Below, one piece after another: positions 6,924-11,376 of a DNA stretch of 11,376 bases (positions are counted from its first letter, which is position 1; each line of letters begins with the position of its first letter). The DNA lies in the NCBI GenBank assembly GCA_004297235.1, contig SCUR01000213.1, positions 1 to 11,376 of the forward strand, written 5' to 3'. The notes under the pieces were generated by a model that was not told the origin of the DNA, ran no database searches, and saw only the letters and a list, made by a program, of their open reading frames with translations. This stretch comes from Candidatus Manganitrophaceae bacterium (GTDB taxonomy: Bacteria > Nitrospirota > Nitrospiria > SBBL01 > Manganitrophaceae). The position numbers and the translations under genes were made by a program.

Positions 6924-6959
6924 TTCCGCCGCCTAAGCGCGGCCATTTAAAAGGAGGAA
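6924..6959 (+). promoter_or_regulatory. Candidate RNA thermometer masking the hsp20 ribosome binding site
   Basis: TTCCGCC at 6924-6930 can pair with GGAGGAA at 6953-6959, with one internal G/A mismatch. This covers most of the AAGGAGG Shine-Dalgarno site. A small GCC/GGC helix (6931-6933 with 6941-6943) fits inside. Imperfect pairing over the ribosome site is the usual design of small-heat-shock RNA thermometers. A competing hairpin, GCCGC 6928-6932 with GCGGC 6939-6943, would leave the site free. Confidence 0.35.
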
Positions 6960-6962
6960 AAT

Positions 6963-7409
6963 ATGGCGATCGTAAAATGGGAACCGTTGAGAGATTTTGT
7001 CGCGTTGCAGGACCGGATGAATCAATTTTTATCGGATACGTTCAACAACGTCGAAACCGAGAACGGCCGTCTGGTGCAAGATTGGGTGCCGGCGGTCGAC
7101 ATCTTCGAAGATGCCGATGCGATTCAACTCTACGCGGAGCTTCCCGGCATGGAGATGAAAGAGATTGCGGTGAAGGTGGCGAACAACACCCTGGAGATTA
7201 AAGGGGAAAAGAAGATCGAGAAGCAGGAGAAGAAAGAGAACTATCATCGCGTCGAGCGGGTTTACGGACGGTTTGCGCGTTCCTTCCGGCTTCCGGCCAC
7301 CGTCGATCAGGAAAAAATTCAGGCGAAATACGATCGAGGGATTTTAACCCTCACCCTTCCGAAACGGGAGGAGACCAAGCCGAGAAACATCACGGTTCAG
7401 GTACAGTAA
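6963..7409 (+). CDS. hsp20: Small heat-shock protein, Hsp20/alpha-crystallin family
   Basis: The 148-residue cytoplasmic chaperone has the standard length and layout. A short N-terminal arm (MAIVKWEPLRDFVALQDRMN) is followed by an alpha-crystallin domain at about 42-134 and a short C-terminal tail. The tail contains ITV (143-145), a likely I-x-I/V motif for oligomer contacts. Within the domain, AELPGMEMKEIAVKVANNTL and the hallmark GILTLTLPK (126-134) are clear. Such proteins hold unfolding proteins in large oligomers for DnaK/ClpB to refold. ATG 6963 follows AAGGAGG (6951-6957) at a good distance. The gene is divergent from rpoH. Its upstream region carries duplicated promoter-like elements and a leader able to hide the ribosome site, which suggests heat control at both transcription and translation. 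Confidence 0.95.
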   Translation: MAIVKWEPLRDFVALQDRMNQFLSDTFNNVETENGRLVQDWVPAVDIFEDADAIQLYAELPGMEMKEIAVKVANNTLEIKGEKKIEKQEKKENYHRVERVYGRFARSFRLPATVDQEKIQAKYDRGILTLTLPKREETKPRNITVQVQ

Positions 7410-7410
7410 G

Positions 7411-7453
7411 AAAAAAAGCTCTCCCCGTCCTGCGCGTCCGGACGGGGAGAGCT
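7411..7453 (-). terminator. Strong intrinsic terminator of the TPR gene, abutting hsp20
   Basis: A perfect 14-bp stem, AGCTCTCCCCGTCC (7417-7430) with its reverse complement (7440-7453), has a 9-base loop. On the minus strand it is followed by seven T residues (rc of 7411-7417), about 70 bases after the TPR stop. On the plus strand the stem begins eight bases after the hsp20 stop but lacks a T tract. It may still slow or end hsp20 transcription. Confidence 0.85.
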
Positions 7454-7522
7454 CATTCGCGTGGCAACGATCAAGACTCGGTTCACCTTTTAAGATTTTG
7501 AGTCGTGGCATTCCAGCCGGAT

Positions 7523-8818
7523 CTATTTTTTTTCGATCTCGGCGATCATTTTTCGAATTGCTTCGGCATCAGGCAGGTCGCTCTTCAGCGCAATCGCTTT
7601 TTTCAGCTCGGGCAACGCCTCTTTCTTCATCCCCCGTTTGTAATAGGCCGTTCCAAGATGGGCCAGGACCTCCGGCTGATCCCCTCCTAAACTTTTCGCC
7701 TTCTTCAACGCCTGGACCGCTTCGTCATAATTTCCCTTCGAGAGATAAATCCAGCCGAGGGTGTCATAGGCATCGGGGTATTGGGGGTTGAGCGAGATCG
7801 CTTTTTTTGCAAGCCGCGTCGCTTCGTCCAGATCTTTTCCTTCTTGGGTGAGAAGATAGGCGACATTGTTATACGCCATCGGAAAATCGGGGGCCGCCGT
7901 GATCGCCCCCCGAAAGGCGGCAAGCGCCTTCTGCGGCTGATTCAACTGCATGTAGATCGTCCCCAGGCGAAGGTGGGCTTCAAGGTATTTCGGGTCTTGC
8001 GCGAGGACCGCCTGATAGAACTCGATCGCCTTTTGAGGTTCCCCTTTCAGCGAGTAGAGATCCCCCTTATTTTTGGTCGCGAAGATATATTTTGGATTCA
8101 GCCTGAGCGCTTCATCGAACGCGTGCAGCGCTTTCTCATAGTCCTTGTGACTGAGGTAGGCTTCGCCCAACGCGTTCGACGCATCCGGATTTTTGGGATC
8201 GCGCTCCTTCCATTTTTTGAGCGTCTCGATTCCCTGATCATACGCCCCGGTCGCGATCGACACTTCGGCCAAGCCCCGATAGGCGGTGAAGAGGGTCGGC
8301 GATGTTTCGATTACCGATTTGTACTCCCGGATCGCAAGCTCGGGCTTATTTTCCGAGCGGTAGAGGGTCGCCAGGTACATCCGGGGCGTCGTAAACCGGG
8401 GGTTTAGCGCGATGGCCTCTTGGAAAGCGGCTTTAGCCTCAGCCGGCTTCTTTTGATAGAGACGGACAAGCCCCATCATATTGTGCGCTTCCGGCGCCTT
8501 GGGGTTGATGGACAACGCCTCTTGGACCGCCTTTTCCCCCTCTGCGACTTTATTTCGCCTCAGCGCGATCTCAGCCCGCCCCAGGAACGCGTAGACATGC
8601 TTGGGATTGGATCGAATGATTTCCTGAAAAGCCTGATCGGCCTGATCGATCTGCCCCTTGATGAGAAGGGCCATCGCGTTCTGAAAGGCACGATCGTCCG
8701 GACGCTCTGAAAGACTCAGACCCGAATCGATCTGGAGAGCCGTCGCGATCGTGGCGGCACCGAGAATCACGATGGATAGGATCGAAGAGAAGAGCGCGCG
8801 CCGTAACCGATTTCCCAT
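7523..8818 (-). CDS. Secreted tetratricopeptide-repeat (TPR) protein
   Basis: The 431-residue protein begins with a signal-peptide-like segment: basic MGNRLRR, then a hydrophobic core to about residue 27, with a possible cut after ATA. It has no lipobox cysteine, so it is probably periplasmic or N-terminally anchored. From about residue 43 to the end it is almost entirely TPR repeats, about 11 of 34-35 residues. Recurring features are the A-x-x-x-L-G pattern, a Y/F-x-x-A motif and a closing N-P-K/Q-Y-P or D-P-K, as in EKALHAFDEALRLNPKYI. TPR arrays are scaffolds for protein binding, so no enzymatic role is implied. ATG 8818 is chosen because AAGGAGGT (rc of 8826-8833) lies seven bases upstream. 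An earlier in-frame ATG at 8848 falls inside the predicted promoter. It follows a PEP-CTERM gene but has its own promoter and terminator. Confidence 0.88.
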   Translation of the reverse strand: MGNRLRRALFSSILSIVILGAATIATALQIDSGLSLSERPDDRAFQNAMALLIKGQIDQADQAFQEIIRSNPKHVYAFLGRAEIALRRNKVAEGEKAVQEALSINPKAPEAHNMMGLVRLYQKKPAEAKAAFQEAIALNPRFTTPRMYLATLYRSENKPELAIREYKSVIETSPTLFTAYRGLAEVSIATGAYDQGIETLKKWKERDPKNPDASNALGEAYLSHKDYEKALHAFDEALRLNPKYIFATKNKGDLYSLKGEPQKAIEFYQAVLAQDPKYLEAHLRLGTIYMQLNQPQKALAAFRGAITAAPDFPMAYNNVAYLLTQEGKDLDEATRLAKKAISLNPQYPDAYDTLGWIYLSKGNYDEAVQALKKAKSLGGDQPEVLAHLGTAYYKRGMKKEALPELKKAIALKSDLPDAEAIRKMIAEIEKK

Positions 8819-8843
8819 TACGCTTACCTCCTTATTGCCTCCA

Positions 8844-8871
8844 AACATACCTCAAAAAAAACATTTGTAAA
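8844..8871 (-). promoter_or_regulatory. Sigma-70-type promoter of the TPR gene
   Basis: On the minus strand TTTACA (rc of 8866-8871) and TATGTT (rc of 8844-8849) are 16 bases apart. The start point near 8837 gives a short leader containing the AAGGAGGT site. It begins directly after the terminator of the upstream PEP-CTERM gene. Confidence 0.55.
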
Positions 8872-8872
8872 G

Positions 8873-8908
8873 AAAAAAAGCACCCGCCAGAATCGACGGG
8901 TGCTTTTT
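8873..8908 (-). terminator. Intrinsic terminator of the PEP-CTERM gene
   Basis: AGCACCCG (8879-8886) pairs with CGGGTGCT (8897-8904) around a 10-base loop. On the minus strand a run of seven T residues (rc of 8873-8879) follows. On the plus strand five T residues follow, so it can act in both directions. It lies about 20 bases past the PEP-CTERM stop. Confidence 0.85.
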
Positions 8909-8926
8909 GTTGGATCAAAAAAACGG

Positions 8927-9949
8927 CTAGGCCATCTTCCGTCTAAAGAACCAGAACGCCGACAAACCGCTTCCGATGAGCAACATGCTGCTCGGCTCGG
9001 GAACGCTGGCGGAAGGAGGTTCGACGGGAGGAGGCTCATTAAAACCGGCCGCGCCGCTGACGTAGAAAGCGGCCAAGAAGATGTTGTCATCATTCGAAGG
9101 ATTGACCGTATTGACGGTGATCGTGGTATCCCCGGCGTTGACGAAGGGAACCAAGTTATACCGTTCGTGATCGGCATCATACGCCGGATTGGTCGGACTG
9201 AGCGGATCTCCGATTCCCCCGACCGTGATCAGATTGCCGTTCGATAAAGAAGGATCGGCGCTGTCATCGTTATTTCCCGCATTGGTCGTCAACTGGGTGC
9301 CGTTGACGGTAATGGTCGACGTCTGACTGCAGCAGCTGAAGCTGTCCCCGATCCGCATCTCCGCAAAGAAGGCGGGATCAGAGGGATCAAGCGGGGTAGC
9401 GAAGTTGATCGAGGTTGTGTCCCCGCCCAGAGCGGCCCCGCCATCCAAGATGGCGACGGTCGCGGTCGGAAGAGACGGCAGCGAGTAGACCACCACCAGC
9501 GCCTCTCCGTCGGTGGCATCCAAACTTTCAGTAACCGTAAAGTTGTAAATCCCACCCGGTCCGCCATTGATGATCGGCGCGACGATGGAAGTCACGTCGC
9601 TTCGCCCGGTATTGAAAAAAGTCGGCGAAACGGAAGGGATCGGATTTAAATAATTGGAAGTGAAGGTCACGGGGTTCCCGTTTAATGTCACCGTTCCCAG
9701 GGCAGAGTCGCCATACGTGGCGCTGTAGAGATAGGCCGCCACCACGGTGGCCCCCACCGGCACATCCGCGGAGATCGTCCCGGTATTCGTTGTGCTTCCG
9801 AACCCGTCGGTGGAAAGACCGTAATTCCCCGTGTAGGTTTGAAACACGGTCAAGGCCGCCCAAGCCGATGAGGTAGAGAGTATGATCGAGACGGCTACCG
9901 CTAAGAAGAGATAACCGACCCGGTTGAAGAGTTGTTTTTGAATCTGCAT
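8927..9949 (-). CDS. PEP-CTERM sorting-domain protein (exosortase substrate)
   Basis: The 340-residue protein has a clear signal peptide (hydrophobic core about 12-25, likely cut after SSAWA at residue 31). Its beta-rich, Thr/Ser/Gly/Asn-rich body spans about 32-304. A proline-rich spacer (about 305-312) leads to a C-terminal sorting signal at 316-340. That signal is the VPEP motif (PEP at 317-319), a hydrophobic helix LLIGSGLSAFWFF and the basic end RRKMA. This three-part tail is the hallmark of proteins processed by EpsH-type exosortases and exported to the envelope or exopolysaccharide matrix. The body is not a domain I can name. It has a vicinal cysteine pair (C206-C207) and the Asp/Asn-rich stretch NAGNNDDSADPS near 223-234. 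ATG 9949 has AAGGAG (rc of 9956-9961) six bases upstream. No exosortase gene is in the window. Confidence 0.92.
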   Translation of the reverse strand: MQIQKQLFNRVGYLFLAVAVSIILSTSSAWAALTVFQTYTGNYGLSTDGFGSTTNTGTISADVPVGATVVAAYLYSATYGDSALGTVTLNGNPVTFTSNYLNPIPSVSPTFFNTGRSDVTSIVAPIINGGPGGIYNFTVTESLDATDGEALVVVYSLPSLPTATVAILDGGAALGGDTTSINFATPLDPSDPAFFAEMRIGDSFSCCSQTSTITVNGTQLTTNAGNNDDSADPSLSNGNLITVGGIGDPLSPTNPAYDADHERYNLVPFVNAGDTTITVNTVNPSNDDNIFLAAFYVSGAAGFNEPPPVEPPSASVPEPSSMLLIGSGLSAFWFFRRKMA

Positions 9950-10022
9950 TCGTTTCTCCTTAAGTCGTTACTCGTCAGATCAATAAATGTATTCCTTCCC
10001 GTAAGGAAGCAAACGTATTCAA

Positions 10023-10038
10023 AGCAACGTTCGTGCCT
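10023..10038 (-). promoter_or_regulatory. Sigma-54 (RpoN) -24/-12 promoter of the PEP-CTERM gene
   Basis: On the minus strand the sequence reads AGGCACGAACGTTGCT. The GG of the -24 element (rc of 10036-10037) and the GC of the -12 element (rc of 10024-10025) are separated by exactly ten bases. GGCACG-N4-TTGCT matches the RpoN consensus TGGCACG-N4-TTGCW except for the first T. Transcription would start near 10012, giving a leader of about 60 bases. Confidence 0.8.
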
Positions 10039-10219
10039 GCAAGAAATTCGATCGAGAAGATCCCCGAAAGTCATTAAAATATAAGCAGTTTTTTTGGTAT
10101 ATCCCGGCTTAGGTTATTTGCAGTGAAGAAAGTCTGTCATTATTTCCGTCGATAATGGGGTGTTTATACCCGGCAAGAGTGGAGAAGGAAGGAGTGAAAA
10201 AAGAGTTTATTGCTGTCTT

Positions 10220-10234
10220 ATCGAAGGGTTCGAT
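10220..10234. promoter_or_regulatory. Perfect palindrome, possible activator binding site
   Basis: ATCGAA-GGG-TTCGAT is a perfect 6+3+6 inverted repeat about 180 bp upstream of the sigma-54 promoter. That is within the usual distance of enhancer sites for sigma-54 activators. A second, weaker dyad, CTTG-ACTGA-CAAG, follows at 10242-10254. Which protein binds, if any, is unknown. Confidence 0.3.
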
Positions 10235-10274
10235 TGAATTTCTTGACTGACAAGTTTTTCGTCGCCCCCTACTC

Positions 10275-10682
10275 TCAGTTTCGAAACGCGTTTCTTCTAT
10301 AGTAAAGATAGGCCATAAAGCCGAGAAGGATCATGATGAAGATGGTCCGAATCCGATGGGGGGGAGGGAGAACGATCCGGCTGACGGTCGCGCTGGCGAG
10401 TCCGTATAGAGAATAAAACATGAACAGCGGATAGGCCCACCGCCGGCCGAGGATGGCGCCGTAGCCCGAAGCAAAATGAAGGACCGGAGAGAGGAATTTA
10501 AAAAACCAACCGGCCGGCCCCGTGAGCTTCATCCCAAAGACGGGAAGCCCATACTCCGGGTTGGCAATGATGATGTAGGTATCCATGACGCCGGAGAGGA
10601 TCATCAATACCCCGAAAAAGATAATGTCGGCCGGAACGGGTTGACGGGCCGGAGCGGTTTCTTGCGAGAGCGAGGTCGCCAT
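10275..10682 (-). CDS. Small four-helix membrane protein of unknown function
   Basis: From ATG 10682 the protein has 135 residues. A short polar N-terminus (MATSLSQETAPARQPVPA) is followed by about four hydrophobic helices near residues 20-39, 59-78, 83-103 and 112-128, and a basic end YYRRNAFRN. The positive-inside rule suggests the C-terminus is cytoplasmic. I do not recognise the family, and no catalytic or ligand motif stands out. The frame is open upstream to a GTG at 10805. That extension contains a possible promoter, however, and ATG 10682 follows a G-rich stretch (AGGGGGGG) that can serve as a ribosome site, so the shorter start is preferred. It is in the same direction as the PEP-CTERM gene, but the sigma-54 promoter in between argues against a shared operon. 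Confidence 0.65.
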   Translation of the reverse strand: MATSLSQETAPARQPVPADIIFFGVLMILSGVMDTYIIIANPEYGLPVFGMKLTGPAGWFFKFLSPVLHFASGYGAILGRRWAYPLFMFYSLYGLASATVSRIVLPPPHRIRTIFIMILLGFMAYLYYRRNAFRN

Positions 10683-10733
10683 GATGTCCCCCCCTACAAA
10701 GTCGGCATAAACGGGCGAATCTGACACGATTCT

Positions 10734-10762
10734 AGCATAATCGCCCAGGGCAAGAACCACAA
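10734..10762 (-). promoter_or_regulatory. Weak candidate promoter for the membrane-protein gene
   Basis: On the minus strand TTGTGG (rc of 10757-10762) and TATGCT (rc of 10734-10739) are 17 bases apart. An alternative -10, TAGAAT, overlaps just downstream. The -35 is poor, so this is tentative. Its position supports the start at 10682. Confidence 0.35.
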
Positions 10763-10915
10763 AAATCGTGACCTCCGATGCTGGGTCCTCCAGATTCGTT
10801 TTCACTGAACCCTTCTGTAAAACATCCTCCCGCCATTGATCTGATGGAGCATTTGAACATATTTCATTAAATATAATTTCAAAATTTATCCCATTTACTT
10901 TTAGGATATGCTATC

Positions 10916-10944
10916 TTTACAAAACTTCTAATGAAGATTAGTAT
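10916..10944 (+). promoter_or_regulatory. Candidate promoter of the 3'-terminal gene, with an operator-like dyad
   Basis: TTTACA (10916-10921) and TAGTAT (10939-10944) are exactly 17 bases apart. The spacer and the start of the -10 hold the inverted repeat CTAAT-GAAG-ATTAG (10928-10941), overlapped by CTTC-TAAT-GAAG. A dyad between the -35 and -10 is a classic place for a repressor or a MerR-type activator. The predicted leader is about 100 bases. Confidence 0.45.
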
Positions 10945-10984
10945 ATTCCAAACGGTAGAGCGGACGCCGGCGACACTCCGAAAT

Positions 10985-11015
10985 TGATGACTCAATAAAA
11001 GGAATTCCTTCATCA
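10985..11015 (+). repeat. Leader dyads upstream of the last gene
   Basis: TGATGA (10985-10990) can pair with TCATCA (11010-11015). Between them is the perfect 12-base palindrome AAGGAATTCCTT (10999-11010), which shares one base with the outer arm. They could form competing RNA hairpins or a protein site just before the ribosome binding site. Confidence 0.35.
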
Positions 11016-11051
11016 TTGATAGAGTAAGCTCAGAATCCAGAGGAGGTGAAA

Positions 11052-11376
11052 ATGGCAAAAGAAAAAGCCTCGGAAAAGACCCCATCCTGGCAAGACCGAG
11101 AACTGCCCCGGACCTTTGAAGAGAAAGCGTATCGGCTCCAGCAATCGTTTATCAATTGGGTCGACGGAAATGAGGGCCTTCGCCTTCGTGAGGACGGAGA
11201 TTGGATCACCACCCGGATCGTAGAATTGCTCCTTCTGGAAAAGGCGGCCGAATGCAGCAGCCGAAGGCGGGTCGAGTCGATGCGGCTGGTCACGGCCGAT
11301 ATGATGGCGAAGATTGTCGAGGACCCGGCGACGTTGAAAGAGATCGAAGGCAAAATCGACGAGCTCTTCAAAGAGC
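11052..11376 (+). CDS. Hypothetical charged protein, 5' part only
   Basis: An ATG at 11052 follows a perfect AGGAGGT (11041-11047) by four bases and opens a frame with no stop to the window end, giving 108 residues. The protein begins MAKEKASEKTPSWQDRELPR. It is rich in Glu, Lys, Arg and Asp and appears mainly helical, for example around WITTRIVELLLLEKAAE and residues 70-108. It has no signal peptide or membrane helix, so it is probably cytoplasmic. There is one cysteine, in AAECSSRRR. I do not recognise a family. Possibilities such as a DNA-associated or stress protein would be guesses. Base composition and codon choice match the rest of the window, and the strong ribosome site makes it a real gene. 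Confidence 0.7.
   Translation, partial: MAKEKASEKTPSWQDRELPRTFEEKAYRLQQSFINWVDGNEGLRLREDGDWITTRIVELLLLEKAAECSSRRRVESMRLVTADMMAKIVEDPATLKEIEGKIDELFKE

Larger units (their letters stand above)
9950..10274. other. Non-coding regulatory region upstream of the PEP-CTERM gene
   Basis: This 325-bp stretch has no supportable gene. It is less GC-rich than its surroundings. It holds the sigma-54 promoter at 10023-10038, a small leader hairpin (CTTCC 9995-9999 with GGAAG 10005-10009), two TATA(T)CCCGGC copies at 10098-10108 and 10165-10174, a palindrome at 10220-10234 and a CTTG/CAAG dyad at 10242-10254. No clear terminator for the upstream membrane-protein gene is visible. Confidence 0.7.
10683..11051. 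other. Non-coding divergent intergenic region
   Basis: This 369-bp stretch separates the membrane protein (-) from the final gene (+). Its centre (about 10850-10950) is AT-rich, unlike the flanking genes. It contains a promoter candidate for each side and a leader with several dyads before the last gene. No coding sequence is supported within it. Confidence 0.6.

Noticed and set aside
7781..8407. Plus-strand frame opposite the TPR gene
   Set aside because: It is periodic only because the TPR repeats on the other strand are periodic, and it has no start signal or known domain.
7523..8818. Calling the TPR protein PrsT (PEP-CTERM TPR lipoprotein)
   Set aside because: PrsT is about twice as long and is a lipoprotein, whereas this protein lacks the lipobox cysteine. 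Only general TPR similarity and adjacency support the name.
10683..10805. Upstream GTG start for the small membrane protein
   Set aside because: The extension contains a possible promoter, and ATG 10682 is followed directly by a sensible polar N-terminus and membrane helices.
10951..11051. Possible riboswitch in the leader of the last gene
   Set aside because: The hairpins are short and I recognise no conserved aptamer core, so only the dyads are reported.
11030..11371. Minus-strand 113-codon frame at the window end
   Set aside because: It is Ser/Arg-rich shadow sequence opposite the plus-strand gene at 11052, which has a perfect Shine-Dalgarno site.

Overview
The window looks like ordinary chromosome from a GC-rich, Gram-negative-type bacterium. 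Alanine, glycine and arginine codons are common, Shine-Dalgarno sites are strong, and there is a RpoH-class heat-shock sigma factor and a PEP-CTERM (exosortase) surface protein. The antiporter, GlnD, AmtB, PII, RpoH and PEP-CTERM combination would fit Nitrospirota or a deltaproteobacterium-like lineage. That placement is inferred from general protein character, not from a marker gene.

Positions 1-5006 (+) read as one nitrogen-control transcription unit. It holds the C-terminal end of a Na+/H+ antiporter or citrate-transporter-like membrane protein, then glnD (PII uridylyltransferase/uridylyl-removing enzyme), amtB (ammonium channel) and a PII protein (glnK/glnB). The modifying enzyme, its PII substrate and the channel that PII plugs are all adjacent.

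Positions 5057-5798 (-) hold a two-gene operon with a near-consensus promoter: a thioredoxin-fold [2Fe-2S] ferredoxin followed by folB (dihydroneopterin aldolase). A long imperfect inverted repeat fills the convergent glnK/folB junction and encodes the last residues of FolB.

Positions 5838-7409 form a divergent heat-shock pair: rpoH (-) and hsp20 (+). The 210-bp gap between them carries two near-identical candidate promoters 55 bp apart facing hsp20. The hsp20 leader can fold so that its ribosome binding site is masked, a possible RNA thermometer.

Positions 7410-9961 (-) hold a secreted protein made of about 11 TPR repeats and, upstream, a PEP-CTERM protein. Each has its own promoter and an intrinsic terminator. 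The 325-bp region upstream of the PEP-CTERM gene holds an excellent sigma-54 -24/-12 promoter and possible activator sites. This fits the known PrsK/PrsR-RpoN control of PEP-CTERM genes.

Positions 10275-11376 hold a small four-helix membrane protein of unknown function (-), a 369-bp non-coding divergent region, and the start of an unrecognised charged protein (+) that runs off the window. I see no tRNA, rRNA, CRISPR array, insertion sequence or phage gene. Nothing here is clearly a new system. The most interesting parts are regulatory: the sigma-54 PEP-CTERM promoter, the duplicated hsp20 promoter with its foldable leader, and the repeat that extends FolB.
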